Under the pieces are notes generated by a model. That model was not told where the DNA came from. It searched no databases and saw only the letters and a program-made list of their open reading frames with translations. The position numbers were made by a program, and so were the translations under genes. From positions 1,302,001 through 1,366,000 of the forward strand of contig MSED01000005.1 of the NCBI GenBank assembly GCA_002099365.1: a DNA stretch of 64,000 bases, given 5' to 3'. The DNA comes from Phialophora verrucosa. Lineage: Eukaryota > Ascomycota > Eurotiomycetes > Chaetothyriales > Herpotrichiellaceae. Shown here one piece after another: positions 33,373 to 44,680 of this stretch; the stretch's first letter is position 1, and every line of letters starts with the position of its first letter.

Positions 33373-33788
33373 TTTGGTGCAGATGGGCGGTCAGTTGCGC
33401 CGATGTGCGCAAAGGTCGGCACGGTTGTCAATCGGCTAGGGTATTGCGAGAATGCTGGGAGGGCCGAGCCAGAGGCGGAGGGTGGAATGCGCTTCGAGGA
33501 TGGCCGCCGGTTGTTTGCAATGTGCTGGACGTTGAAAACTGGGTTCAAGAAAGTCTGCGAAAACCACCGCAGCCTTGCATCAGCCAAGCCCAAAGTCTTG
33601 GCGACAAGGCTGTCACATTTGCATTTTCAAGTTCAGATCAGCTTCCTCTCAATGCTCAATGTCAACTTGGGTGTGGGGGATTAATCTATTGGCGAGTCTC
33701 GCTCACGGCACTATCGAATAAGTCTACTCAGGAACTGCGGGCAGGCGTCGTTCCTATACTTCACAACGTTCTCACTTTGGCCCTGACT
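33373..33788. other. Intergenic, SmD1 promoter
   Basis: About 415 bp between the SmD1 start and the end of the methyltransferase gene, both minus strand. No distinctive motif. Confidence 0.4.
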
Positions 33789-34802
33789 CTACTTCCTCTT
33801 CACCACCAACACAACCAACGCGCTGCCGCTGTCAAACCAGTCCCTGCCCTTGCCTTCTGGCACTTCCTCCATGATCTCTTTAGCGCGTCTGATGAGGCTG
33901 TCCATTACGTCCTCGAGTTCTCCCTTTTCCACCTTCTCCTTATTTGCTTCTCGCCAGCGAGTGATGGGACTAGCAGTTCCCAGCAAAGCCTTGACTCTGT
34001 TGAAGTCCGCCCGTATGACTCCGGTAAAGAAGGATTCTCCGGGAGCCACATACCCGTCTTTGTTGAACTCCAGCCTAACAAATTCTTCCTCATCAAACTC
34101 AGTCAGAAGCTTCTTCAGGCCCAGCTGCTCTCCCTCAAGACGGTCGAGACATTCCCATGGCATGCCTAGGTTAAGATACAACTCTCGAGCGATCCTGTTT
34201 CCCGGCAGTTCGTAGGGAGCGATTGTCTCCTCTTCAAACTTCTTGAAGAATTCCTGCAACTTGGTCCCGTTGGGCGTAGTGTTGGGGTCAACATTATAAC
34301 CGCCATGGCACCAAATTATGACACTCCCACCAGGCTTGAGAATCTTGGCCGCTTCACCCCAGAAACGGGGCATATCAAACCAGTGCGCTGCCGTAGCGGC
34401 CGTGATGAGATCCACCGAGCTCGACCCGTCTGTCGAGAACCTTTTCAGCGCTGACAAACCGCTCAAGCTTTCGGCCGCAGAGACCTCATATGTAATAGGT
34501 TCTCCCGACTTAGTTGAGCATGGGACGGTTCTCGCGGTCTCAATCATGCTCTGGCCCGGGTCCGCCCCAATGGCGTGCTGAAAATGCGGTGCCAGAGACC
34601 TTGTTGCGATTCCCGGACCGCAACCTACGTCAAGGACCAGGTTCAGCTCTCCACCTGAAGACGTGTGGCGGGATATGACAAGATCAATGAGCTTGTCTGC
34701 GTAGCCAGGTCGATGCTGGAGGTATTTCTGTGCTGAAGCAGGATCGTAATTTCGAAACGTCGGATCCCGGTCGGGTGCCTGTGAAGCTGCGGTATTTGCC
34801 AT
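33789..34802 (-). CDS. Class I SAM-dependent methyltransferase (trans-aconitate methyltransferase-like)
   Basis: Rossmann-fold methyltransferase of 337 residues, single exon, ATG start. The SAM-binding motif I is VLDVGCGPG (residues 56-64); the acidic residue after strand 2 is in GADPGQSMIETAR; VDLITAATAAHWFD is the motif after strand 4; ILKPGGSVIIWCHGG is the post-III region. The N-terminal FRNYDPASAQKYLQHRPGY and the HWFD segment are typical of fungal small-molecule methyltransferases near yeast Tmt1. The substrate is unknown; trans-aconitate is only a family-level guess. It is divergent from the M20 peptidase gene. Confidence 0.88.
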   Translation of the reverse strand: MANTAASQAPDRDPTFRNYDPASAQKYLQHRPGYADKLIDLVISRHTSSGGELNLVLDVGCGPGIATRSLAPHFQHAIGADPGQSMIETARTVPCSTKSGEPITYEVSAAESLSGLSALKRFSTDGSSSVDLITAATAAHWFDMPRFWGEAAKILKPGGSVIIWCHGGYNVDPNTTPNGTKLQEFFKKFEEETIAPYELPGNRIARELYLNLGMPWECLDRLEGEQLGLKKLLTEFDEEEFVRLEFNKDGYVAPGESFFTGVIRADFNRVKALLGTASPITRWREANKEKVEKGELEDVMDSLIRRAKEIMEEVPEGKGRDWFDSGSALVVLVVKRK

Positions 34803-35339
34803 GCTTGCCTGTTTGGTGTTGACGGTATCGGGGCTCTGACGAGAGGAATCGCGCTGCGCAGCCTCGAGACCGAGTTCAAGTCAAGAGAAGACGTGCCCAG
34901 GGTTAGCACACCCGCACCCGACATTCAAGGATTCTCAAGTTGAGGGAGGTTCTGATCGCTTGAAGTATCTTTGTCCCGGGCACGCCGCCCCACTTCAGCC
35001 TGCTCCGTTCCCGACAGGTACCCCACCAGACGTGGCCACAGAACGCGCAATGGCAGTCAACACATTCAGGCTTTGGCTAGAAGAGGAAGCATGTATCTGG
35101 AACGGGCAACCGAGCCTACAGTCCATCGTACCGTTGATCTGGCTGATCCTGCGACCAATGAAAACACGAAGCGCTGGCTATCCTCGCATCGCCCTGCATT
35201 AATGGAGATGTCCGTGCGGAGACAGATTTATATAATGCTCGACCAAAGCAATGTTGACAGTCGAGATCCACGCAAGCGATCTCCAAAGATCTCTTCTGTA
35301 CATGAGCGATAATTGACCGGTTGAGACAACACTTTCGCC
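34803..35339. promoter_or_regulatory. Divergent promoter, methyltransferase / M20 peptidase
   Basis: About 540 bp shared by two divergent genes. No recognised binding site stands out. Confidence 0.4.
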
Positions 35340-36708
35340 ATGCCATCCCTCTCAGACGACCTCGTTGCTGCGATCGCAGAGTCCGTGTCCAAGGGCTTCG
35401 ACGAGCAGCTCGCCTATACTCAGAAACTGATCCGGTTTGGCGGCCAGCGCGGCGAGGAGACAGAGGTCCAGAACTTTGTCTTTCAGCAGTTTGTGGACCG
35501 GGGATATGACCCTGTGAAGTTTGACATGGACGAGGAAGCACTCGGCAAGCATGTCGGCGGCGGCAGGTTCAGTGCTACCCACTCTCGCGCCCCCGTTGTC
35601 GTAGGCACACACAAGCCAAAATCCCAGCACGCTGAGGGCAAGAGCCTCATCCTTAACGGGCATATCGACGTCGTTCCTTTGGGGCCGGTCGACATGTGGC
35701 AAGACGACCCGTACAGTGCCAAAATAGTGGGTGACAAGCTCTACGGCAGAGGGGCCGGCGACATGAGAAGTGGACATGCCGCAAATCTGTGGGCGCTTGA
35801 TGCACTACGACGCATCGGCCTGCAGCCCGCCTCGGAGGTTATCCTGCAGTCTGTGCCCGAGGAGGAATCGACGGGCAACGGCACGCTGATGACCCATTTG
35901 AAAGGCTACAAGGCTGACGCGGTGCTCATCCCAGAGCCGGTGCAGGAGCAGCTGGTGCGCGCCAATGTGGGCGTCCTGTGGTTCCAGGTCGAGGTGCGTG
36001 GCAGGCCGGTGCACGTCCGGGCCATGAGCACGGGAGTCAATGCCATCGACGCGTGTTGGAAGCTGGTGACGCCGTTGCGCGAATTGGAAGCCGAGTGGAA
36101 CGAGCGGCACGTCAACGCCCAGTTCTTCGAGAAGGAAAAGCATCCCTTGAGTGAGTTCGCGCGCTCCCATCGCCTAGCGACCCGCCAAGCGCCGTGTCTC
36201 CCGACTAATGCATGCCCCTTGAACAGATCTGAACGTCGCGATCGTGAATGCGGGAGACTGGCAGAGCTCGGTTCCGGCGTGGTGTCGCATGGATTGTCGC
36301 ATCGCCATTGTGCCCGGTGTGAGCGCCGAGTCCGCGGCCAAGGAGATCGAGAAGAAGATCGCCGACTTTGCCCACACGGACGCCTACCTCAGCGAGAACC
36401 CGCCCAAAGTGACGTGGAACGGATTCTACGCCGAAGGCTACGTGCTCGAGCCGGGCAGTGATGCCGAGGGGGTGCTGCGCACGGCGCACAAACAAGCGAC
36501 CGGCCAGGACCTGACGTACCAGACCTCAACGGCATATCTAGACGCGCGTGTCCACAGCATCTACGACAAGATCCCCGCGTTGGTGTATGGGCCTATCAGC
36601 GGCGATATCCACGGGTTTGATGAATGGGTCAGCATTGAGAGCGTCAAGAGGGTGACGGTGGCGATCGCGCTATTCATCGCCCAATGGTGCGGTACTGAAA
36701 AGTTGTAA
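35340..36708 (+). CDS. M20-family metallopeptidase / deacylase (ArgE/DapE/ACY1-like)
   Basis: Dizinc hydrolase of the M20 family, which cleaves N-acyl amino acids or short peptides. Two exons (35340-36150, 36227-36708; 76-bp intron, GTGAGT/CAG) give 430 residues. Metal and catalytic motifs: NGHIDVVP (H108 zinc ligand, D110), GRGAGDMRSG (D141, bridging aspartate), and PEEESTG (catalytic glutamate and zinc ligand at 174-176). The dimerisation (lid) domain lies between about 200 and 320 (EVRGRPVHVRAMSTGVNAID). The last zinc histidine is expected in GPISGDIHGFDEWVS near the C-terminus. No signal peptide is visible, so it is probably cytosolic. The exact substrate (N-acetylornithine, acyl-amino acid, carboxypeptidase-like) cannot be decided. 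Confidence 0.9.
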
Positions 36709-36773
36709 CAAATCCGAGTGTGTGAATCAATTGACTGGCAATGGAGTACAAGTCAATACACCATACTGCAGCG

Positions 36774-36893
36774 AGTACTGTAGAGAGTACTGCCGGGGGT
36801 CTTGTAGGGAGTATTGAGAGAGTACTGCTGGGGTCTTGTAGGGAGTATTGTAGAGTACTGTCAGGAGTGCTGTTGGGAGTACATACTGTAGAG
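36774..36893 (+). repeat. 34-bp degenerate minisatellite
   Basis: Two good copies at 36796 and 36830, both starting GGGGTCTTGTAGGGAGTATTG and containing AGAGTACTG, offset by 34 bp. Partial degenerate copies lie on either side (GAGTACTGTAGAGAGTACTG before, GGGAGTACATACTGTAGAG after). Confidence 0.8.
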
Positions 36894-37081
36894 GATCAGA
36901 TCAATACAATCGGTGCTCCGGTCGAGTCGCCTGCTGCTGTACAGCACCAACCAGCCGGCAAAACAAGCGAACCGCTGGGCTGGCAGCGCCGATACCGTAC
37001 GAGTAGCACGCAAGTCCTCCTCCCGTGCGTGGCGTTAGCTCCTTCCTGTCAGCTTACCGCTCATCGACTCTTGGTACTGTA

Positions 37082-37116
37082 TGGTGCCGTGCTGTGCTGT
37101 GCTGTGCCGTGCTCCA
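37082..37116 (+). repeat. GTGCT/GTGCC microsatellite
   Basis: Short imperfect tandem run of GTGCTGT/GTGCCGT units within the intergenic spacer. Confidence 0.7.
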
Positions 37117-38872
37117 CTGCTGTGCTCCGTGTCCGTCCCTGCATGGGCCGGGCGGATCGGGCGCCCTAGTCCTAGAGCGGAACAGATGCAGCGTGACGTG
37201 CGACGTTGAGTACCACTGGGCCATAGCGGGTGCAGTACGGAGGATGAGGAGGAACCGCTGAAGGAAAGATAGATTATTGACTGAGGATATCGAAGAGTAG
37301 GGGAGGTCCAGAGGAGTCTTGTGTAGAAGGCTCCACAGTGAAGCAACAGAGGCAGGAAGCCATAACAATGACTGCCTTTGTAGGCAGTGAAACTGGTGGA
37401 TGGTTACAACTGTATGCTGTGCAAGTAATGGGTATCTTTCGATCCAATCCCTTCGACACCGAGGCCGTCGTTCCCCGTCGAAGTGCTGACAGAAACAGCG
37501 TTGTCCTTCAAGCAGGTAGTGACTTTGCGGAATCCCACTCGGTCAGAGTGTGTGGTGCATTGACTCCAAGGTCGGCATGCGAGTCGATCAACCCGGTGCC
37601 CATTGTGAGAGCCTGTATAACAGCGCAGATTGGAGGATCGAAAGGACAATCCGCGTCTCCCGAGGTCCCAGTGATAGACTGTGTAGTGTACTGTACATCC
37701 CCCGATGAAGGTTGTTGTTCAGGCTTGTATCCTAATCGTAGCATTGCCGTGTATGTCCTGCTGCCACCAGCGTGTCGTTGAGATCCATATATTGCATTGC
37801 GAGCGTCCGCTGCTCGAGCGTAGCGGACGGTCGGACGTCATGGGAGCAACTGGAAGTGGAAAGCAACGAAACGAAATACAGAAGAGTGTAAAGGGAAAAG
37901 ACACGGCAGGCTGAACCGCCATATCGGCAGACCTGGAAATCTCCAACATCACCTTATCCTCCATAAGACTCGCGGCAACGACCACCTCTCGAATGCTGAA
38001 GCCGAGGACACAACTGAAACATATGTACCTACCACCCGAAAAGGGGCATCCACAACTAACTCGACCACGCCTAAAACACGAGGTTCGGCGCACGCGGTGT
38101 GACTCTTTGAGGAGCCCTGATAAGCTTGACGTCCGGTACTAGCCAATCGCGACTTGCATGCGATCTGTTTGGCAGCAGTCCGGAGTATGACATCTCGGGA
38201 CCTGCATGGCCACGTGGTTGCATCTTCAATGTAAAAATGAACAGACGTCAGGGGAGTAGGAGAACTTGACTTTGCTTGAAATAGGTCCACGCGGTCTTCT
38301 TACTGCGGATCCGGAGTGAATGATGGCCTGGAGAAGGAGCTGGGGGCCTGTATTGAAAGGAGGTTGTGCAGAGGAGAGACAGTCGGTGCTCAGGGAATAC
38401 GAGACGCAATCGATACAGAGGACAGGATGACTAAGCCAGAGCAAAGTCATTCTGCTTGCGTGGTGGTCACGGCCGCTGTCACTTTACATACGCCGCGTCC
38501 TCAGGCTTGAAAGTCACATTCTATCATCTGCCAATGCCACCTTGGTCGGCTTGTGCAGATGGATAGCTTCGACAACATGCCACTCCTGGTGGCGTCACGG
38601 TCCGCAGACCATATCAGATCCCGATGGGCGGCGCCGTATTTGCATTCTTGGTATTATATGCTAGCTAGGTATGGTATCTGTGGACTTCAACGACAGATGT
38701 GGTTGCTAGCCTAAAACGAAGGCTAGACACAAAAACAACGCTTGGACGCTGACAAACACGAAAAGTGATGGCTCGATCTGTTGGCGATCCTCCGATATCC
38801 CAAGAAACGAGCGTGAGTACGTGCGTGGCTTCACATCAGGCCCGCTGTTGGAAGCCTCCCAATCTTCCCCTT

Positions 38873-41446
38873 TCAAGCAATTCTCGATCCTAGAGAACTT
38901 TGCCTGCCGTTCCCAACGGGGATAGGCAACAGGGACATCCGTTTCCCCTTTCCACTCATTGCGAGCACGCTGCTGGGTCTGGTGATCGTGCGTTTGGACA
39001 ACGGACTAGAGTTCTGTTCCACCGGGTGCTCGTCTTCGTTCTCGCTCTCTTGATCGTCTTCCTCTAAACGGTCCGACCGTTTCCCAGGACTACCATCAGG
39101 TCGGCTCCCGCTAATCGGATTGTGGGACATCGACCGCAAGGGGACATGTGAGGATCCATAACTTCTGCTAAGACTCGACGGCGGTCTGGGAATTGACCCT
39201 CCACTCATCGTAGGCTTGTTGTCTCGATTCACCACGATGGACGACGGTGAGCGAATGGTGCCGGGAACGGGAGCACTGGCATTTCGATTTCGGTGATAGG
39301 GCACGGGATCCAACAGGCTACTAGTCCTTGCTGGTATGGGATCAGCGACGCGCTCAGCAAACGATCTGAACTGTTGACTGTCCTGCTTCCCCAGTGTCGG
39401 AAGCATAGGCGAAGGAGACGCCGACGCCTCACGACTCAGTGGGCTCCTTAACGGCAGTGCAGTATTGGATGAGATTGACCGCGGTGTATATCGTCGTGCC
39501 GTGTTTGGCGTCGTGGTAGAAGATGATCGATATGAGGGTGCCAGCGTGCCATCATCCGACTTCACCACAGCTGACCATCTTGGCTTGTGTGAGATAGGGG
39601 TAGGCTCTGGCCGGGGTGCAGACACAACCGGAGGTGTGTATATACCTTGACGGTACACCGACGGTGGTCCAGGCATAGGTGAGACCCCACGTCGAAGGGC
39701 ACCATTACTTGAATGCGACATTGGCGTCGTTGGGCGTCTCGATTGTGGAAGCATCGACGATCGCCTGTTGCCTGAAGTTGGAGGCGGCGGCCTGCTTGTC
39801 GACGGGGTGCGTTGTTTAGTGTACCCATTCAGCCCGTATTTGGGCACAGGCTTTTCCATTCGTTGTGGCGGTAGATCAACCGATGAAGGCGGAGAGCTGC
39901 CGGGGGTGCTGGCGAAGGTGCTGGCGAAGGACCGGTCTCCAGACATGATGCTCGAGATGGATTCACGGAGATGTGAATTCTGTCTCGAACTGACTGGTTC
40001 CAAGAGGCTCTCCAGATCTTCCATGGTATCAGTCAGGTCCCGCATCCGGGAAGATAGATCCTTATGCAGGCGCAGAATCTCTCCGTTGACAGTCAGGCGA
40101 TCCTTCAGACCTTTCTGGATGATAGCGAGCACTCGCTGAATGGCGGGACTGTAGTGCAGTCTCTTCGCCTCGAAGCTTTCCGTTCTCTTTGCGAAAGCCG
40201 ATGGATTGGTTGCCGGGTAGTTTTCATGGATGGCTTCCTGGACCTTGACTATACTCCTCTCCACCGAATCGCACATCTTCTGAGCTTGCCGGCCGGCATT
40301 GCGGAATACAATGACCCAACGATCCTCACTCAGTTCACGCCGAAGTGTTTCCGCCTCGTTCGATAGTTCGGTCCAATTCTTCTCCAACCGTGCCCGCTTC
40401 TCGTCAAGCTCACGGCATGCTATGGGGAAGATCTTTTCCGCGCGAGACTGGAACATGGACAATCTCATGGGCAAGAAGTCCAAAGATGCTCTCAAGGGCT
40501 GCATGCGAGCAAACAGCGCGAGGAGGTTCGAGTCATCATTTGGGTTCTCGATTATGGGAGATCCGAGGGGCGAGGACTCGAAGGTGGGTATGCTGAATCG
40601 GGAGTTCGGAGTGGTTTTCTTCTGCGAGGGTTCGTCGATGAACGACTCGAGCTCGTTCAAGTCGATATGCTGACTGGAATCGGCGTTGGACTGTGTTTGA
40701 TATGCCGTGTGTCTCTTCTCTTCCATTTCGAAGACCATCGCACTGAGCGCATCCATCTCCTGTCCCACATCTGCGAGGACTTTGGCCCACAGTTCTTCCC
40801 ACTCCATAGCCAGTTCGACTTGTTCGTGTACTTTTTTCAGGTCTTTCCGGACATTTTCCCACCCGCCCAAAGTCACCTCCATCTGTTCGACGACCGTCTG
40901 CAGATCTTCGGGGTTCGCTTCGCCAATGTCGGGCCGACACTGCAACTCCTCGATCGAAAGGACGTACATGTTGATGAGGTTTCCGAACTTGTTCACGGTT
41001 TTGTCCGTGTCATCCAATCCCAGCCTTCCCGCGGCCGCAGCCCATTCCACGTCGTCCTCGGCATCCAGGTTCTCCAGAACCTTCAACGCCTTCTTGATCC
41101 ATGACTGTATCTGTTCGGCCGCACTGTAGATGGCTTTGATAGCTTTTCGGGCGGTCGGGAGGGTCGTGACCGCAGCGCTAAGGGATTCGGCTTGGGGGAC
41201 ATTGATTGCCGTGAGACTGGCGATTTGGCTGTTGAACGACTGTCGGGAAAAGGAGAAGACGGAATCGCTCCTTGAAAGACTATCGGGTATCACGAAGGAA
41301 CCCGCGTCGCTGCTGGGTTCGGAAGAGGCGGAATTCGCCTGATGTTGGGAGGAGACATCGTTCGACAACGAAGGGACAAGGAGTTGATGTAGGTCGACAT
41401 CACTGGGAGTTTCCACCATTGACGGACGGCGGAAGAAAGAGGTCAT
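38873..41446 (-). CDS. KAR9: Kar9-like spindle-positioning protein
   Basis: Karyogamy/spindle-orientation adaptor. In yeast Kar9 links Bim1/EB1 on astral microtubules to myosin for nuclear positioning. It is a single exon of 857 residues. The conserved N-terminal block is clear: LSRSDSVFSFSRQSFNSQIA, then LPTARKAIKAIYSAAEQIQS and LENLDAEDDVEWAAAAGRLG. A long helical region follows (about 130-500) with charged, coiled-coil-like segments (KDLKKVHEQVELAMEWEELW). The C-terminal ~340 residues are Ser/Pro/Arg-rich, basic and disordered, the usual microtubule/EB1-interacting part. I did not find a strict SxIP motif; the nearest is GGSIPRPP. The acidic cluster EEDDQESENEDEHP near the end may be regulatory. 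Confidence 0.9.
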   Translation of the reverse strand: MTSFFRRPSMVETPSDVDLHQLLVPSLSNDVSSQHQANSASSEPSSDAGSFVIPDSLSRSDSVFSFSRQSFNSQIASLTAINVPQAESLSAAVTTLPTARKAIKAIYSAAEQIQSWIKKALKVLENLDAEDDVEWAAAAGRLGLDDTDKTVNKFGNLINMYVLSIEELQCRPDIGEANPEDLQTVVEQMEVTLGGWENVRKDLKKVHEQVELAMEWEELWAKVLADVGQEMDALSAMVFEMEEKRHTAYQTQSNADSSQHIDLNELESFIDEPSQKKTTPNSRFSIPTFESSPLGSPIIENPNDDSNLLALFARMQPLRASLDFLPMRLSMFQSRAEKIFPIACRELDEKRARLEKNWTELSNEAETLRRELSEDRWVIVFRNAGRQAQKMCDSVERSIVKVQEAIHENYPATNPSAFAKRTESFEAKRLHYSPAIQRVLAIIQKGLKDRLTVNGEILRLHKDLSSRMRDLTDTMEDLESLLEPVSSRQNSHLRESISSIMSGDRSFASTFASTPGSSPPSSVDLPPQRMEKPVPKYGLNGYTKQRTPSTSRPPPPTSGNRRSSMLPQSRRPTTPMSHSSNGALRRGVSPMPGPPSVYRQGIYTPPVVSAPRPEPTPISHKPRWSAVVKSDDGTLAPSYRSSSTTTPNTARRYTPRSISSNTALPLRSPLSREASASPSPMLPTLGKQDSQQFRSFAERVADPIPARTSSLLDPVPYHRNRNASAPVPGTIRSPSSIVVNRDNKPTMSGGSIPRPPSSLSRSYGSSHVPLRSMSHNPISGSRPDGSPGKRSDRLEEDDQESENEDEHPVEQNSSPLSKRTITRPSSVLAMSGKGKRMSLLPIPVGNGRQSSLGSRIA

Positions 41447-42343
41447 AACAGTCAGCTAGAAGCAAGTCAAGCCCGATCAGTTGGCCAGATTTCGAGGCCA
41501 GGTGGCCCAACAGCAGGGCACCGCTGCAGTGGCAGTGTGGTTCATGTGCGGTGGAATCGTCGGCTGTAGGAATATGAATGAGCTCGAGGTTGGGCGTTTA
41601 GGACGTGATCGGATGAAAGTTGGGACACAAGCAAATTCTCTCGAGGACGTCGCGGGATGGCATCCGGGCCCAGGATGCACGGCGAAAATAATGCGTGGCA
41701 GTTGATTAGGCGTGAGTGAATAATTGAACGGATGGACGAGGTTGGACGCTGGAAGGTGTTGGCTGTGCAGGTCCAAGTCCAAGTCCAAGCCCAGCCCGGC
41801 CGGGGATTTGTTTGGGTGTGAGATTAACCAAACACCTCGAGGCGACGAACGAGGGTTAGCCGTCACGGTTTCACCTCCCACTGTGCACAACGCGCCTCAG
41901 AAGCTTAAAGATTGGGGCTCGCGCTCGCTCGCTGCCCTGCAGCCACTAGGATCGACGCTGCTGCTCACCCTCGTGCCTGGAAGACGCACTCTGACATCAA
42001 CCCTTCATAACAACAAAGAGCCCCGTCCTGCACATCACAAATGATAATCCGTCTGAAGCCGTGCTGTGTGACAGGGAGGACAACGCGGTGGATCGTGACT
42101 CGATTGGGGAACGGAGAATGTTTGCTTCTATATCTCGATCAAGGTGTCAGAGTGACATAACCCTATTCTTATCGATGTTTGTGAGCCGGCCGAAATTCTA
42201 GACAGGCCTACACCGCCCAATTAACGGCTGAATCAATCGCCCAGAAGACAGCTGCCGTCTTTTTCTAAATATTTCCGTCAAACACCACCGAAATATAGAC
42301 ACACCGGAGAAACAGGGCCGAACGCTGTGGGCACGAATTTTGC
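41447..42343. other. Intergenic, Kar9 promoter and AOX 3' region
   Basis: About 900 bp between two minus-strand genes. A short (TCCAAG)n run lies at 41770-41791. No gene was recognised. Confidence 0.4.
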
Positions 42344-43484
42344 TTAGATGACTTCTTCCCTCTCCCAGCCCTTAGCCTTCATGTGCTCAATGCCTCTGCC
42401 GGGATGAGGCTTCGACGGGTCTCTGTATTCCGAGGCAAACGGGTTCGGGTCTTCGGCCTGGTTCAGGTTGCCCAGGGTATGATGAATCTCCCGGTGCTTG
42501 GCCTCGTCGGCTCGGATGTAGTATAGGAGGTCTCTCATGCTGCGATGGCCTTCAGGCATGTTCCAATACTTGACGGCAATCTCAGGGGCCTCCAAATTCT
42601 GCCATCCTGGCAGCTTTCCAGATTCAAGATCTTCGATAGCGAACGTGTAGGTCTTGGTTGCCTCCTCTTCCAAATATCCGACAAATCGGTGGCAGGTCTT
42701 CGGTGAGAGAAGGTAGGCGACGAAGAAGCCGTTGCAGAAGACACCTTGCGCACCGAGAATCATGAGCTTCATGAACATTCCCGGCTCGGCCATTCTGAGG
42801 AATGTCAGCAGGTGCATCCGCTCGTTATAGGCATCCTCCAGCATGGTTTCAATCCTGAACGCCCATGTCAGTATCAAGCGGTAATCGACAAGCTAGAACC
42901 ACTCTCTTACCAGCCGTTATCTCTTTTCATCGACCGCAGACTCCGCAGGTGTCGAAGCATACCCGCGACCATGCCCGGGACACCGGCAACCGTCTCGAGG
43001 AAAATGAATCGAACCAACCACTTCCTTTCGTTCATCACATATGGCTTGTTTGGGTCGTGCCGATATCCTGTGACCAGGTCGGTGCACCATCGCAGAAAGC
43101 GCACGCTATTATACGCGACTCGGTCTGACAGTCCTCGTGGTTCTCGGTGAGCGATCTCGATGGCCTTGAGCTGCTCTTCCGTGGCAATAGGATGGGGCCA
43201 GGCCGGAGGACTACCCCAAATTAGCAACTCGTCGCAATCGGAGTGGGCGGCAGAGCATACGTCAACTTAATGTGTGGGAGGTTTTTAGGAGGGGGAAAGA
43301 AGTCGAGCTGAGCCTGGCGAGAGCCTGAGAAGTGCCGTCTCGACTGGGCATCGAACGGTCTGAGGGCTGCACAGCTGGCTCGGAGACCAGCAGAAGTGGC
43401 GGTCGAGTAGAACAAGCCCTTGCTCGCCGCTCTCGAGAGGTTCGTAGTGAGTGTGGGTGTGAAGAGGGCCTTGGAGGTGGTCAT
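42344..43484 (-). CDS. AOX: Mitochondrial alternative oxidase
   Basis: Di-iron ubiquinol oxidase of the inner mitochondrial membrane that passes electrons to oxygen without pumping protons. Three exons (43484-43261, 43210-42911, 42854-42344) give 344 residues, normal for fungi. Introns of 50 and 56 bp have GTATGC/TAG and GTAAGA/CAG borders, and both junctions rebuild conserved sequence (IKLTPPAWPHPI, KRDNGWIETMLEDAYNERMH). Iron ligands lie in FLETVAG, NERMHLL, LEEEA and RADEAKHREIHH. The first ~60 residues form a basic presequence (TPTLTTNLSRAASKG...RRHFSGSR). Fungal AOX genes are usually induced by respiratory-chain inhibition through Zn2Cys6 factors; one CGG-N3-CCG inverted half-site pair lies upstream (43640-43648), which may be chance. 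Confidence 0.97.
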
Positions 43485-44680
43485 AGTGAGCTTCGTGGCC
43501 GGTCTCGGTGATTGTGATTGTTGAGTAGGTCAGTCAAAAGTGTTGAATGGAGATCCTGATGTGTTGTGGTCTGGTCAGCATAACTGGGAGCACAGCCGAC
43601 AAGCTCGAAGCATAGACATTATATCTTGATTATCTGAGGCGGTATCCGAAATGGTTCAGGGACAAGCGCGGAGAAAACATGTCAAAGCGCTACTTGTCAT
43701 GCGCCATCTGCGACAATTTCGAGCGGCGGGCCTCAGGCACCCAAGTTTGGAACCGCCGTGATACGCACGCATCCTGAGCGTGTTACGAAACGGACGACAA
43801 TGAGTGGTGGGAGGCAACGTGGTTCTTCGAGGTAGTTTTCGTATTCCTGGAACGGGCTGCTCTTTTAGGTTGCTCCACTGCGAAGCCAGATCCCTGCCGT
43901 CGGCATCTCCTCACGACGCCCGTCCCCTCCTTCGAGTTTAGCTTCCACTGCACTATTTCACGCTTGCTGAGTCAGTCAAGCATTCAACAGCCGTCAACTT
44001 GACTGCTATTCGGCACGCATTGTTGCGCTTTGCTCGTCAAGCCACAGGCAAGTCTAGACCGGTCGAGGACCCTACGATACTCGTACATGTGTGTAGCATC
44101 GTCATGTTCAACCTGAAAGAGCTGTACATGAGTGCTTCCTTAGTCAGAAAATCAGGACAGGGTAGCCCGCGTCACATGGAACCCCGACAAACTCGGAACA
44201 CAGCTGGATTATCGGTGACTACATGGCAGACCAGTTTCCACAGCCACAGCTGACTTGAAAAAGATCGGCGAAGATCGGATTCCAGAAGGCTGAGAGCGCG
44301 AGGCTACGATGGCGAACTGGCGGTGCTCCAAAGGTCGCTGAGCAGGATATCGGGGGAACTCGGAGCTGCTTAATTGCTCTCGAGGCTGAGACTTCTTCTG
44401 GGCGTTGGTCGCTCAATGTTTCCACATTCTTCAATGCTGCCGGAACAAGTACTCATGACCGATTCGGTAAAAGTCAGTGGACGGTTCATTTGCTTGTGTC
44501 ATGGATTCATCTCCACGCTGCCACTTCGCTTGGGTGGCCCGGCTATGCAGCATGAGGTGAGAAGCACGCTCGTCGACCGAGCTGTCCAACACTAGCGGCT
44601 TAGTTACATTCTTCGTGTTGATAACACGGCAGCGTCCGCTCCTTCGTCCGTATCCGTATTCTGGTCGGTACTCCGTTCAC
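43485..44680. other. Intergenic, AOX promoter and acylphosphatase 3' region
   Basis: About 1.2 kb. The AOX-proximal part contains CGGTATCCG (43640-43648), a CGG inverted repeat. No other gene was recognised. Confidence 0.4.

Larger units (their letters stand above)
36709..38872. other. Intergenic, 2.2 kb, repeat-containing, no supportable gene
   Basis: Convergent 3' regions of the M20 peptidase and Kar9 genes with an unusually long spacer. It holds a 34-bp minisatellite (36774-36893) and a short GTGCTGT microsatellite (37082-37116). The open frames are products of these repeats or unrecognised. Confidence 0.45.

Noticed and set aside
33405..34169. 254-codon plus-strand open frame over the methyltransferase
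   Set aside because: Antisense shadow; its start is not ATG and the opposite strand has clear SAM-binding motifs.
36741..37169. 142-codon open frame in the spacer after the M20 peptidase
   Set aside because: Built from a minisatellite and microsatellite; no protein-like composition.
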